Counted from the first letter of the stretch, positions 1 to 8,510 are shown. The stretch is 64,000 nt of DNA from an uncultured Aquimarina sp. (GCF_947495315.1 NZ_CANLYD010000004.1:310001-374000); one strand, 5' to 3'. Numbers and translations: made by a program. The notes: generated by a model not told the origin, from the sequence alone.

Positions 1-455
1 ATTGCTTTTAATAAGGCTTTTTCTCCTCGTATATTTAAAAAAGTATCGTGTTGCCCGGCAAAACTAGCATCTGGTAAATCCTCTGCCGTTGCACTACTTC
101 TTACAGCAACTTCGACCTCTTCTTTAGTATTTAGGCAAGAGTATTCTTCAAGGATAGCTTTTGAAAAACTTTCAGAAAATTTACCTCCTAAAATAAGCTC
201 ACGAGCTATCGCACCAATTTCATGAAGGTTAGAAAAATTCTTTCGATCCAAACTTTTTAAAAGATTTTGTAATGGTTCTTCAATACAATTCTCTTTTAGA
301 AATAACCAAAAAGCATCTGCTGTAGTTGCAAAACCATCCGGAATACGAACACCTTTAGATGATAATTGATTATACATTTCACCTAATGACGCATTTTTAC
401 CTCCTACAGAAGGTATGTTTTGAATACTAATTTCTCTAAACTTTTTGGTGAACAT
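1..455 (-). CDS. ppsA: Phosphoenolpyruvate synthase, N-terminal part (cut by window edge)
   Basis: Reading leftward from an ATG at 455, about 151 residues are visible and the frame stays open to the window edge. Near residues 17-28 is VGGKNASLGEMY, and near residues 115-140 is VRSSATAEDLPDASFAGQ; both are typical of the ATP-grasp (PPDK_N) domain of PEP synthases. The enzyme makes PEP from pyruvate and ATP for gluconeogenesis, in the cytoplasm. The phosphohistidine and PEP-binding domains lie outside the window. The gene starts 18 bp after the stop of the 474-860 membrane protein gene and is probably co-transcribed with it from the promoter region near 919-930. A pyruvate phosphate dikinase is less likely, given the early SVGGKNASLGEM motif. 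Confidence 0.85.
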   Translation of the reverse strand, partial: MFTKKFREISIQNIPSVGGKNASLGEMYNQLSSKGVRIPDGFATTADAFWLFLKENCIEEPLQNLLKSLDRKNFSNLHEIGAIARELILGGKFSESFSKAILEEYSCLNTKEEVEVAVRSSATAEDLPDASFAGQHDTFLNIRGEKALLKA

Positions 456-473
456 ATTTATATTTTTATACTA

Positions 474-860
474 TTAATAGGGTACTAATTCATAGGATGC
501 ATTTAGCAAGAATATCCCTGTTAAGAACAATAAAACATATAGTACTTGTACTAGTTTTATATTAATAAATTCTAGCCACTTTGTGGTAGCTAAAGGAAAA
601 ATAAACAACGCTAATCCTATACCTAATGAAATCCAACCTATAGCCGTAATTATGAATTTCCAACTAGGCTCCCATATATTATGAAAAAGTATATTTAACA
701 ATCCAATAATGATGGCTACAAAAGATGTAGTGATCAAGAACTTCTGGTCTTTTAGATCTTCAAAAATCTGTTTTATACGAGTGGGATTAAAACTTAGTAT
801 AAAGAAGAATATAATAAGATACCAACCCCAGAATTTTGCTAAAAAAATAGATACTTCCAT
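474..860 (-). CDS. Small four-helix integral membrane protein, unknown function
   Basis: This 128-residue protein is almost wholly hydrophobic. I see about four membrane segments: residues 13-25, 41-60, 68-88 and 103-121. There is no signal peptide cleavage site and no catalytic motif. A charged loop near residues 28-40 (TRIKQIFEDLKDQK) is probably cytoplasmic. It sits directly upstream of the PEP synthase gene on the same strand with an 18-bp gap, so the two likely form an operon. The divergent efflux operon starts at 976, and the Fnr-like palindrome at 919-930 could serve both directions. I do not recognise a named family and assign no function. Confidence 0.7.
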   Translation of the reverse strand: MEVSIFLAKFWGWYLIIFFFILSFNPTRIKQIFEDLKDQKFLITTSFVAIIIGLLNILFHNIWEPSWKFIITAIGWISLGIGLALFIFPLATTKWLEFINIKLVQVLYVLLFLTGIFLLNASYELVPY

Positions 861-918
861 AATCGCTATGATCTTTTAAATCTATCTCAAAAATAGTAGC
901 TCTCTTTGTTTTTAAATA

Positions 919-930
919 TGATAAATATCA
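919..930. promoter_or_regulatory. Crp/Fnr-like palindrome TGATAAATATCA
   Basis: A perfect TGAT-N4-ATCA palindrome between divergent genes. It is 45 bp before the start at 976 and 58 bp before the minus-strand start at 860. The identical 12-mer occurs at 5893 and 14062. The protein that binds it is inferred from resemblance to the Fnr consensus TTGAT-N4-ATCAA. Confidence 0.6.
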
Positions 931-975
931 TTCCGAAATATTGTGTTTTCAATGAAATTTGAATAAAAATTAATC

Positions 976-2058
976 ATGCATAGATCTGTAATAGCGTTCT
1001 TGTTTTGTTATATTCTGATTTCCTGTGAGGATAAGGATCAAAAGATTCAACCATCAATTACTGATATTACAGAATCTGTATATTCTTCGGTTACAATTCA
1101 GCCGGATAGTTTGTATCAGGTGTATGCAGTGGTGCATGGTATTTTGGATAAAAATCTGGTAGAAGAAGGCGATATCGTAGCAAAAGAAACTCCACTACTA
1201 CAGATTATCAATAGCAATCCAAAATTGAATACCGAAAATGCGAAACTATCGTTAGAACTTGCTCAGAAAAACTATAATGGAAATGCTGCAATTCTTAATG
1301 GAATCAAAGATGAAATTAAATCTGCAGAACTTAAAATGACCAATGATTCAATAAATTATTGTCGCCAGAAAAATCTATGGGATCAACAGATCGGTTCTAA
1401 AGTCGAATATGACACCAGAAAACTGGCATATGAGCTTTCTACAAAATCTTTAGATCTTTTAAAGAATAAATATGATAGAACAAAGGACGAGCTAAGAACA
1501 CAACTTAAACAAGCAGAAAATAATTATAAAACCTCATTGACTACTACCAAAGACTTCACAGTTAATAGTAAGATTAATGGAAAAGTATATGCATTATACA
1601 AAAATCAAGGAGAAATTGTCAATACACAAGAACCAATTGCTTCTGTAGGTAGTGCAACGGTTTTTGTAATCGAAATGTTGGTGGATGAGGTGGATATTGT
1701 ACAATTAAAGAAAGGTCAGAAAGTCATTATAACACTCGATGCATATAATGGAAAAGTTTTTACAGCAAAAGTCAGTAAAATATACCCCAAAAAAGATGAA
1801 AGAAACCAAACGTTTATGGTGGAAGCTCTTTTTGACAAAAGCCCTGAAGTATTGTATCCAGGTTTATCCGGTGAGGCAAATATCATAGTCGCTAATAAAA
1901 AACAAGTCCTAACGATTCCAAAGCAATATGTAATAGATAATTCTAAAGTGAAAACTGAAAATGGAATTGTAGATATAGTTGTTGGATTACAAAGCATGGA
2001 TAGCGTAGAAATTATATCCGGAATCACTGAAAAAACCTGGATTTATAAATCTAATTGA
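976..2058 (+). CDS. HlyD/RND-type periplasmic adaptor lipoprotein of an ABC export system
   Basis: A 360-residue membrane fusion protein. The N-terminus has a lipoprotein signal with LISC and lipid-accepting Cys17. Two half-lipoyl (barrel-sandwich) strands lie near residues 48-75 and 195-225, split by a long helical hairpin (about 80-190, rich in K, N, E and L). A beta-barrel domain follows near 230-300. Such adaptors link an inner-membrane ABC pump to the outer membrane. It is the first gene of a three-gene set with a permease (starting in the stop codon, TGATG overlap) and an ATPase. The upstream palindrome at 919-930 suggests redox or Crp-type control. The substrate is unknown. Confidence 0.85.
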   Translation: MHRSVIAFLFCYILISCEDKDQKIQPSITDITESVYSSVTIQPDSLYQVYAVVHGILDKNLVEEGDIVAKETPLLQIINSNPKLNTENAKLSLELAQKNYNGNAAILNGIKDEIKSAELKMTNDSINYCRQKNLWDQQIGSKVEYDTRKLAYELSTKSLDLLKNKYDRTKDELRTQLKQAENNYKTSLTTTKDFTVNSKINGKVYALYKNQGEIVNTQEPIASVGSATVFVIEMLVDEVDIVQLKKGQKVIITLDAYNGKVFTAKVSKIYPKKDERNQTFMVEALFDKSPEVLYPGLSGEANIIVANKKQVLTIPKQYVIDNSKVKTENGIVDIVVGLQSMDSVEIISGITEKTWIYKSN

Positions 2059-3320
2059 TGGTCAACTGGAAAGTCATATTGAATATTGCCAAAACACATT
2101 TGATTACCAAAATCAAACAAACAGCTACTGCGGCACTTGGAGTAACATTTGGTATCGGCGCATATATTACGCTGGTTTGTTTTATGACAGGACTTAACGG
2201 AATGTTAGATGATTTGATTCTTAATCAAACACCACACATTCATATTTATAACGAAATAGAACCTTCAGAAAAACAACCTGTCGATCTGTATTATGAATTT
2301 CAGAATACAATTAATGTAGTACATTCTATCAAACCGAAACAAAGTCAGAAGCGTATCCATAATGTGCTTCCAATAATCAATTATTTGAATAAAGATCCTG
2401 AAGTGCGAGGTGCGATTCCACAAATTAAAACACAAGTTTTTTACATCGCAGGATCTATTGAAATAGGAGGCAATATTACCGGAATCGATATCATGAAAGA
2501 GGTAGAACTTTTCAATTTTAAAGACTATATAGTAAAAGGAGAACCACAAGATTTAAAAAATAATGAAAACGGTATTTTATTAGGTTCGGGAATTGCAGAT
2601 AAAATGTCACTTGATGTAGGTGATAGGGTTCAGATAAGTCCCATAAAAGGAGATGTTTTTCCGCTTAAAATTGTTGGGATATTCCAAAGTGGTATTGCAG
2701 ACATTGACAATATTCAGAGTTTTACGAATATAAAAACGGTGCAGCGAATTTTGGGGGAAGCTGAAAATTATATTACCGATATTAATGTGAAATTATATGA
2801 TATTAATAAAGCGATTCCTTTAGCAAAGAAAATCGAGCAGCAGTTTAAACTCAAAGCAATTGATATTAATACCGCTAATGCACAGTTTGAGACGGGAACA
2901 ACTATCAGAAATTTAATTACATATGCAGTATCGATTACGCTGTTGATTGTAGCAGGATTTGGAATTTATAATATCCTTAATATGCTTATTTATGAGAAGA
3001 TGAATGATATTGCTATTCTAAAAGCGACTGGATTTTCTGGTAAGGATGTGCAGCTAATCTTTATGAGCCAAGCGATGATTATTGGTGTTGTTGGTGGGAC
3101 TTTAGGTTTGTTAATTGGATTTATACTATCCAATGCGATTGATCAGGTTCCTTTTCAGACAGAAGCATTACCAACGATAGAGACATATCCCATTAATCAT
3201 AATCCATGGTTCTACGTGATTGGAATCACATTTGCTATGATCTCGACATTTTTAGCGGGGTATTTACCTTCTAGAAAAGCAAAAAAAATAGATCCTGTTA
3301 AAATTATAAGAGGGCAATAA
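2058..3320 (+). CDS. ABC transporter permease, FtsX/LolCE/MacB-type
   Basis: A 420-residue permease with the MacB_PCD plus FtsX layout. It has one membrane helix near residues 20-40, then a periplasmic domain to about 280, then three helices near 287-310, 335-358 and 385-405. The segment IYEKMNDIAILKATGFS is the conserved cytoplasmic loop of FtsX-type permeases. I place the start at the ATG at 2058, which overlaps the adaptor stop as TGATG, rather than at the TTG one codon earlier. It works with the adaptor before it and the ATPase after it (7-bp gap), either as a MacAB-like exporter or in lipoprotein/lipid handling. The missing MacB-style ATPase fusion favours the LolCDE-like subclass. Confidence 0.85.
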   Translation: MVNWKVILNIAKTHLITKIKQTATAALGVTFGIGAYITLVCFMTGLNGMLDDLILNQTPHIHIYNEIEPSEKQPVDLYYEFQNTINVVHSIKPKQSQKRIHNVLPIINYLNKDPEVRGAIPQIKTQVFYIAGSIEIGGNITGIDIMKEVELFNFKDYIVKGEPQDLKNNENGILLGSGIADKMSLDVGDRVQISPIKGDVFPLKIVGIFQSGIADIDNIQSFTNIKTVQRILGEAENYITDINVKLYDINKAIPLAKKIEQQFKLKAIDINTANAQFETGTTIRNLITYAVSITLLIVAGFGIYNILNMLIYEKMNDIAILKATGFSGKDVQLIFMSQAMIIGVVGGTLGLLIGFILSNAIDQVPFQTEALPTIETYPINHNPWFYVIGITFAMISTFLAGYLPSRKAKKIDPVKIIRGQ

Positions 3321-3327
3321 TCGAAGT

Positions 3328-4005
3328 ATGATGGAAACAGTTCTCGAAGCAAAAATGATTAATAAGTATTTTAAAAAGCCGGTGCTTTTTCATGTACTTA
3401 AAGATATTAGTTTCAAGGTTCGTGAAGGAGAGTTTGCTTCGATCATGGGAAAATCCGGATGTGGTAAATCTACTTTGCTTTATATATTGTCTACCATGGA
3501 TACAGATTATGAAGGCGAATTATACCTTAATAATGAACTGATTACGGGACAGGAAAGAGAGCATCTTTCTTATATTAGAAACAAGCATATAGGTTTTGTA
3601 TTTCAGTTTCATTACTTGTTATCCGAATTCTCAGTATTAGAAAATGTAATGCTACCCGCGAAAAAATTAGGAGAAAAAACACTACAGGAAATCGAACACG
3701 ATGCTATAGAAAAACTAAGAGTTTTAGAGATAGATCATTTGGCAAAAAAAAGAGCTTCCAGAGTATCAGGTGGAGAAAAACAGCGAGTAGCTATTGCCAG
3801 AGCTTTGATTAATAACCCATCAATCATTATGGGAGATGAACCTACGGGAAATCTGGATAGTTATAATTCTGACAATGTTTTTAATATTTTCAAACAATTA
3901 AGTGACGAACAAGGCTTATCTCTTTTAGTGGTTACACATGATCTGGATTTTGCGAACAAAACAGATCGGATCATAGAAATGGGTGATGGCCGTATCCTTG
4001 AATAG
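3328..4005 (+). CDS. ABC transporter ATP-binding protein, LolD/MacB family
   Basis: A 225-residue ATPase with all the classical motifs: Walker A GKSGCGKST (residues 41-49), Q-loop near VFQFHYLLSEF, signature VSGGEKQR, Walker B IIMGDEPTGNLD and the H-loop THD. EPTGNLD is typical of the LolD/MacB/FtsE subgroup. It completes the export operon 976-4005 as the cytoplasmic motor for the permease at 2058. Two ATGs are adjacent at 3328 and 3331 and either could be the start. Apart from a slightly unusual Q-loop histidine it is intact. Confidence 0.88.
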   Translation: MMETVLEAKMINKYFKKPVLFHVLKDISFKVREGEFASIMGKSGCGKSTLLYILSTMDTDYEGELYLNNELITGQEREHLSYIRNKHIGFVFQFHYLLSEFSVLENVMLPAKKLGEKTLQEIEHDAIEKLRVLEIDHLAKKRASRVSGGEKQRVAIARALINNPSIIMGDEPTGNLDSYNSDNVFNIFKQLSDEQGLSLLVVTHDLDFANKTDRIIEMGDGRILE

Positions 4006-4052
4006 GATATACAAATGCTAAAAAAGTAATATCTAATTACAGAGGTAATTCT

Positions 4053-4889
4053 CTAAGAATTAAAACTTAATAATGGAATTGGCGTATGCGATTCTACCTG
4101 TTTTACTAGGTCTCTATGAAATAATTTTTTGAAAAAACTTTTATCCTCACGTTCTAATAGTGACACAAGATCAGCTTTTTTATCTTTTAGATAGGTATTC
4201 AATTTTTCATAAACAGTATCGGATATCAAATTATCAAAATCCAGATTAGGATAATCGACATTTTGTTTTACCATTTCTTTGAACCAAGCCATTTTATTTT
4301 CCTCTTCCTCCGTGTCTTTAGTCGAAATATGAACCACATGAATTTCAGCATCAAAAGGTGAGGCCAGATATGCCAATTTTTCAATTGCAAAGATGTCTCT
4401 TTCTTCAAAATCAGTTGCATATACCAGATTTTTTATTTGCTTAGCACTACTATTATCTGGAATAACCAGAAGTGGGCAAGGAGCTTTTGTAATTAATGTT
4501 TTTGCGATATCCCCTTCTAATAGTCCACGTTTACTGTTTTCATCTTTTATTCCGATGATAAGCATATCCGCAGATAAACTCTTTCCTTTTTCTAGAATTC
4601 CATCTACGACCGACATATGTTTGATGACTGAGGTTTTTACATTATTTTTTTCAAAATCATCTCCCAGATGCTTTGCGCAGTAGATTTTTATAATAGACTG
4701 CTGCTCTGCATAAGCTCTTTTTACAGTTTTGCTTAATGGACTTATGATCGTAGTACCCGGAAAAGACGGGATATCAAATACGTGTAGTATTATCAATTGT
4801 GCTTGTAATTTAGCACTAAGATCATAGGCATAGTTCAATGCTGATAAAGAATGATCTGTATAATCTGTGGCGTATAAAATAGTTTTCAT
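4053..4889 (-). CDS. Tandem universal stress protein (two UspA domains)
   Basis: A 278-residue protein with two UspA folds, residues 1-145 and 150-278. The first begins KTILYATDYTDHS and ends KAPCPLLVIP. Its nucleotide-binding loop is only partly kept (GIKDENSKRGLLEGDIA). The second begins KNLVYATDFEE and ends with HTPIPLLSF, with a degraded ATP loop. Tandem Usp proteins of this kind are common in Bacteroidetes and often respond to low oxygen or stress. It is monocistronic and convergent with the efflux operon. The box TGACATAAATCA at 4940-4951 is 50 bp upstream of the start. The cytoplasmic partner is unknown. Confidence 0.88.
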   Translation of the reverse strand: MKTILYATDYTDHSLSALNYAYDLSAKLQAQLIILHVFDIPSFPGTTIISPLSKTVKRAYAEQQSIIKIYCAKHLGDDFEKNNVKTSVIKHMSVVDGILEKGKSLSADMLIIGIKDENSKRGLLEGDIAKTLITKAPCPLLVIPDNSSAKQIKNLVYATDFEERDIFAIEKLAYLASPFDAEIHVVHISTKDTEEEENKMAWFKEMVKQNVDYPNLDFDNLISDTVYEKLNTYLKDKKADLVSLLEREDKSFFKKLFHRDLVKQVESHTPIPLLSFNS

Positions 4890-4939
4890 GACTTGTGATA
4901 TTTTGTGATGAAACTATAACATTAGACTCAAAATAAAAA

Positions 4940-4951
4940 TGACATAAATCA
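4940..4951. promoter_or_regulatory. Crp/Fnr-like box TGACATAAATCA
   Basis: It matches TGAY-N4-RTCA with one asymmetry between the arms. It lies 50 bp upstream of the tandem Usp start at 4889 and 89 bp upstream of the divergent gene at 5041. Binding is inferred. Confidence 0.45.
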
Positions 4952-5040
4952 GTAAATGGTTCTCTACGTTTATATGAATTTATGATTTTCCTCATTTCGA
5001 TTAAGTGTATCTAATCTTATTTTTAACTCAAAGAGTAGTA

Positions 5041-5865
5041 ATGAAAAAAGTAATTAAAATGGTGTTGGCGATAGTTATTGGAATCATAATATTATTAGTG
5101 TTAGTAAGTATAGTTGGGGTTTCGTCATTTAACAGTAATGTGGAAAAAGAAAAAGAAGCTCTTTTTGATGCTAACATAAAATCCGACGATAAGATTTTAT
5201 TAGAAGATTTGGATACGCTTCCTGATTTAGTGAAAAACTATTTGATTAAAGTTGGAGTAGTGGGGAAACTAAAACACTGTAATGTTGTATTCAACCAAAA
5301 GGGAAAAATTAGAGATAATCCTGATAAAAGTTGGTTACAGTTTACAGCAACTCAGTATATGTCTTCTACTAATCCTGGATTTATTTGGAAAGCAAAAAGC
5401 TTACCTATGCTGATTAGAGATAAGAGTATGAACGCTAAAGGCGAGATAAAAGTTAGTTTTTTGGGTATAAAAAATGTAGCTCAATTTTCGGGATTAGAGG
5501 TGGATCAAAGCTCATTAGGGAGGTATTTGGGAGAGTTAATATGGTTTCCTATCGGGTTTTTGGATTCTGATATTTCTTGGAAAACAATAGATGTTAAAAG
5601 TGTAAAGGCTATTATGATAAAAGGAAAACTTACGCTAGAAGGTATTTTCTTTTTTAATCAAAACGGATTGATAGATCGTTTTGAAACGAAAAGGTATAGA
5701 GATCTTAGGTTAGAAGATTTTATAGGAGAAGTCGGAGCCTATAAAAATTATGATGGATTGTTACTTCCAGAATCCATGACTGCGATTTGGAATCTCAAAG
5801 GGCGAAAGTTTGAATATTTTAAATCAACTATTGTAGATTATAAAATCACAAACACTATTCATTGA
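5041..5865 (+). CDS. Membrane-anchored DUF6544-like protein
   Basis: The ATG at 5041 gives 274 residues and is preferred over an upstream GTG at 5005, because it places the helix (residues 5-27, MVLAIVIGIIILLVLVSI) at the N-terminus. The rest is predicted outside the cytoplasm. Residues near 60-75 (LPDLVKNYLIKVGVVG), a basic/aromatic strand with SWLQFTATQY, and PGFIWKAK resemble the uncharacterised DUF6544 family as I remember it. No enzyme motif is evident. It is divergent from the Usp gene and lies inside the proposed redox island. The family call is moderate and no function is claimed. Confidence 0.6.
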   Translation: MKKVIKMVLAIVIGIIILLVLVSIVGVSSFNSNVEKEKEALFDANIKSDDKILLEDLDTLPDLVKNYLIKVGVVGKLKHCNVVFNQKGKIRDNPDKSWLQFTATQYMSSTNPGFIWKAKSLPMLIRDKSMNAKGEIKVSFLGIKNVAQFSGLEVDQSSLGRYLGELIWFPIGFLDSDISWKTIDVKSVKAIMIKGKLTLEGIFFFNQNGLIDRFETKRYRDLRLEDFIGEVGAYKNYDGLLLPESMTAIWNLKGRKFEYFKSTIVDYKITNTIH

Positions 5866-5892
5866 TAACCTGTTTGTTGTGTGTTTTTAGTG

Positions 5893-5904
5893 TGATAAAT
5901 ATCA
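5893..5904. promoter_or_regulatory. Crp/Fnr-like palindrome TGATAAATATCA
   Basis: A perfect palindrome 61 bp before the start at 5966, identical to those at 919 and 14062. A degraded second copy (TGATAAATTAGCA) follows at 5925-5937. Confidence 0.6.
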
Positions 5905-5965
5905 TATTTATTAAAGCTTCTTTGTGATAAATTAGCATCTATAGGAATTATAAATATTCAATGTA

Positions 5966-6178
5966 ATGAGCACTCCAGAATATCTAATTATCCAGATTAA
6001 TGAATTAACAACGCTTATAGAGACTAGGTATCCTGAACTATATAAATTCTTGGAAGAACAGCCTCTTACGCTTCCTACAAACGACACTAAAGAAATGGAC
6101 GAAAAACTATTGTCCGATTATTTAGAAAGTTTAAATCAATTGTTAAAACATCATGTAATTACTCATAATAAAAATTAA
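5966..6178 (+). CDS. Small hypothetical protein, 70 residues
   Basis: A short, soluble, helical-looking, acidic protein (residues such as YPELYKFLEEQP and DEKLLSDYLESLNQLL). It has no Cys, no signal peptide and no membrane segment. The ATG is 61 bp after a perfect TGATAAATATCA box, and the ArsC-like gene starts 8 bp after its stop, so the two form an operon. That context supports it as a real gene despite its length. It could be a partner or regulator of the ArsC-like protein, but nothing in the sequence shows this. I do not recognise the family. Confidence 0.6.
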   Translation: MSTPEYLIIQINELTTLIETRYPELYKFLEEQPLTLPTNDTKEMDEKLLSDYLESLNQLLKHHVITHNKN

Positions 6179-6186
6179 TAAAGGTT

Positions 6187-6552
6187 ATGGGAGAAATAGC
6201 AACATCTGATCGACAAATCACTTTGTTCTATAGCTCTAAATCGGTAAGAGCAAAGCAGACATTGGCATATGCAAAGGCAGAAGGTTTACCTATTCGGGAG
6301 GTTGATATCTTAAAAACACCTTTAACTGGAACACAAATTGCTGAAATTGCTGGTAGGTTAGGTCTTGAAATTAAAGATTTGGTAAACCAAGAGCATCCTT
6401 CGTATAAAAAATATTTTGAATATCACGATTTTTCTTCTGATGATTGGATAAAGATGATAAGGCATAACCCTAGAATTCTTAAGCAACCTATTGCTATAAG
6501 AGGAGATATCACGATTCTGGTAGAAACTCCAACGGATATTATTAAGATATAA
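6187..6552 (+). CDS. ArsC/Spx-like thioredoxin-fold protein lacking all cysteines
   Basis: A 121-residue protein that follows the ArsC/Spx fold. It has a first beta strand ITLFYSSKS, a helix AKQTLAYAKAEG, the segment VDILKTPLTGTQ, and the late motif NPRILKQPIAIRGD that aligns with the substrate-loop proline region of ArsC (NP..L.RPI). The active-site Cys expected after the first strand is replaced by Ser/Lys, and no cysteine occurs anywhere in the protein. It therefore cannot act as a thiol arsenate reductase and may have a binding or regulatory role. It is the second gene of a two-gene operon behind the 70-residue gene. Confidence 0.75.
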   Translation: MGEIATSDRQITLFYSSKSVRAKQTLAYAKAEGLPIREVDILKTPLTGTQIAEIAGRLGLEIKDLVNQEHPSYKKYFEYHDFSSDDWIKMIRHNPRILKQPIAIRGDITILVETPTDIIKI

Positions 6553-6711
6553 AATATAATAGTGCTTATAAATGATAATCTATATAGTAGTTATTAATGA
6601 TGTTTTATGAATCTAAAAAATGTTTATGGAAGCCAAAATTCTTTCACCCTTGTTTTCCTGTAAATATTTAGTACCAGTAAAATAATCCAAATACAAAGTG
6701 AAAATTTATCT

Positions 6712-6723
6712 TGACCAATGTCA
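6712..6723. promoter_or_regulatory. Crp/Fnr-like palindrome TGACCAATGTCA
   Basis: A perfect TGAC-N4-GTCA palindrome, preceded by T (TTGAC), 38 bp before the LOG-family gene start at 6762. It is a variant of the TGAT boxes in this region. Confidence 0.5.
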
Positions 6724-6761
6724 TAGTTGAAAAAAAATATAGAATCTATTTTTGATTTGTT

Positions 6762-7544
6762 ATGGCCAACTTTGAAAGTATATCAAATAGTAAAAACAAC
6801 AATTTACCAAAGCTATCGGAAGAATATTCTTTTTTATCCGGCCCTAGATCTAGATTAAGAGAACTATATTTTACCTTAAAAGTGCTTAGGAATTTTGTTA
6901 GAGGTTTTAGAAGAATGCATTTTATTGGACCTTGTGTAACTGTGTTTGGTTCTGCAAGAGCAGAGTCTTCTGATACGTACTATCAAAAGGCAGAACAGAT
7001 AGGAGAAGCTTTGGCAAGAATGGGATTTACTGTAATGACCGGTGGAGGTCCTGGAATTATGGAAGCGGCAAATAAAGGTGCGTATCAGGAAGGTGGGTAT
7101 TCGGTTGGGTGCAAAATTTTACTCCCAAAAGAACAAAAACCTAATCCATACCTGCATAAGTGGATCAATATCCCTTATTTTTTTATTCGAAAAGTACTTC
7201 TGGTAAAATATTCTTATGCCTTTATAGTACTACCAGGAGGGTTTGGCACAATGGATGAGTTTTTTGAATCTCTTTTATTGGTTCAGACTAAAATGATTAA
7301 TGAATTTCCTGTCATTTTATTTGGAAAACAATATCATAAAGAACTATTAGAGCATATCGAATTAATGAAAACTCATGAAATGATTTCTGAAAACGAATTG
7401 AGTTTTTTATTCGTAACCGATTCAGTAGAAGAAATGGTAAATCATTTACAAACCTATTCTGTGAAAAAGTATGGATTAAAGAAAACTCCTTTCAAAAGAA
7501 AATGGTGGTTATGGGAAGGGAATCATGTTGGAATTTCTAATTAA
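6762..7544 (+). CDS. LOG family protein (TIGR00730, Rossmann-fold nucleotide phosphoribohydrolase-like)
   Basis: A 260-residue protein. It carries GGGPGIMEAANKGA (about residues 105-118) and PGGFGTMDE (about 166-174), the two signature motifs of the LOG/lysine-decarboxylase-like family. Members cleave nucleoside 5'-monophosphates such as cytokinin ribotides; the bacterial substrate is often unclear. An N-terminal extension of about 55 residues (basic, with RSRLRELYFTLK) precedes the core, as in many Bacteroidetes homologues. It stands alone, with the palindrome at 6712-6723 just upstream. Activity is inferred from family motifs only. Confidence 0.88.
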   Translation: MANFESISNSKNNNLPKLSEEYSFLSGPRSRLRELYFTLKVLRNFVRGFRRMHFIGPCVTVFGSARAESSDTYYQKAEQIGEALARMGFTVMTGGGPGIMEAANKGAYQEGGYSVGCKILLPKEQKPNPYLHKWINIPYFFIRKVLLVKYSYAFIVLPGGFGTMDEFFESLLLVQTKMINEFPVILFGKQYHKELLEHIELMKTHEMISENELSFLFVTDSVEEMVNHLQTYSVKKYGLKKTPFKRKWWLWEGNHVGISN

Positions 7545-7608
7545 TAAAGCTCCTTAAAAGTATTAAAATTAGCACATATACGGACTTTGATGTTTATTAT
7601 ATAATTTA

Positions 7609-7782
7609 TTAAGACTTGAACCTTTTACCGGTATAGTTTTTATCGAATCTCCATTGTACTTTCCATAAGAGTAGCATTCCTAGAATAGTCAAAACCAGCA
7701 TTTGACAGTTTTGCCCAAAAACACCAAGTCCAACGGTGCTTTCTAGAGTATCCCTGACTTCATCAAATGAAATATGGTACAT
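7609..7782 (-). CDS. Small single-pass membrane protein, 57 residues
   Basis: An intact ATG-to-TAA frame of 57 codons. The protein begins MYHISFDEVRDTLES, has one hydrophobic helix at about residues 27-40 (CQMLVLTILGMLLLWK) and ends in a basic tail (KNYTGKRFKS). This N-out/C-in pattern with a positive C-terminus is typical of small bacterial membrane proteins. It lies downstream of, and on the same strand as, the barrel gene 7868-8449, separated by a strong hairpin. No homologue is recognised, so the coding status rests on protein-like composition. Confidence 0.45.
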   Translation of the reverse strand: MYHISFDEVRDTLESTVGLGVFGQNCQMLVLTILGMLLLWKVQWRFDKNYTGKRFKS

Positions 7783-7812
7783 TGTAGATACAGCTAAATT
7801 TTACTCAGTAAG

Positions 7813-7856
7813 TCAAATAAAGGATATGAATAATTTTAATCATATCCTTTATTTGA
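7813..7856 (-). terminator. Perfect 17-bp inverted repeat, probable terminator of the barrel gene
   Basis: The arms 7813-7829 and 7840-7856 are exact inverted copies with a 10-nt loop, 12 bp after the stop of the minus-strand gene at 7868. The T-rich stretch after it on the minus strand is weak. Confidence 0.6.
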
Positions 7857-7867
7857 TTCCTAACAAA

Positions 7868-8449
7868 CTAAAAACGTTTTGAAATCCCCATATCAAATGA
7901 AATATAGTTAAGCTTGGCATCAATGGTTGTATTCGTAATTTCAAGATCCCTTGAAAGTGAACGATACCCTATTTGAGGGCGTAAACTCCAGTTTTTACCT
8001 AAATCGATGTCTAGACCGGCACCTATTTCCCATCCTAATCCGTGACCAGAGTCTATGTTAATGTCTCCTGATTCGCTTTCCACTTCTATATGATTGTAAA
8101 TTCCACCAGCACGTGCCAGAAGAGAAAGAGAAGAATCTCCTATTGGATGAATGAACCGTAATCCAAAAGTATATCCTGTTTCATCAAAATCGGCATCTTC
8201 ACCAGCAAAAGAATTGACGGCCCTGAATGTGTTATAACCCCAACCGGCATACCCCGCTAAGTGTTCCATAAAATTATAAGCAATAGTAGCTTCAAATCCG
8301 AAACCTACTTTTAGGTCTGCATCTCCAATATCTTTGGTTGGTAATTTGAGTCCTGGTCTAATCTCTACAGACCATTTTTCTTGTGCAAAGAGTGTCTCAT
8401 TTATTGATACTATTAGAAATGCAATAATTATTATTTTTAAAGTTCTCAT
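7868..8449 (-). CDS. Outer membrane beta-barrel protein (OmpW/opacity-like)
   Basis: I choose the ATG at 8449 (MRTLKIIIIAFLIVS), which gives a clean signal peptide ending near LFAQ, rather than the in-frame ATG 11 codons upstream. The mature part alternates polar and hydrophobic residues in short strands (WSVEIRPGLKLPT, FGFEATIAYNF, YAGWGYNTF) and ends MGISKRF with a terminal Phe, as expected of an eight-stranded outer-membrane barrel. The Fnr-like palindrome at 8511-8522 is 61 bp upstream. The specific ligand or role is unknown. OmpW-like proteins in other bacteria respond to oxygen, which fits the island but is only analogy. Confidence 0.8.
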   Translation of the reverse strand: MRTLKIIIIAFLIVSINETLFAQEKWSVEIRPGLKLPTKDIGDADLKVGFGFEATIAYNFMEHLAGYAGWGYNTFRAVNSFAGEDADFDETGYTFGLRFIHPIGDSSLSLLARAGGIYNHIEVESESGDINIDSGHGLGWEIGAGLDIDLGKNWSLRPQIGYRSLSRDLEITNTTIDAKLNYISFDMGISKRF

Positions 8450-8510
8450 AAGGCTAAATTGATTAACGTTAATATGACGCAAATGTAGAATCAGAAGTCT
8501 ATTTTGACTA

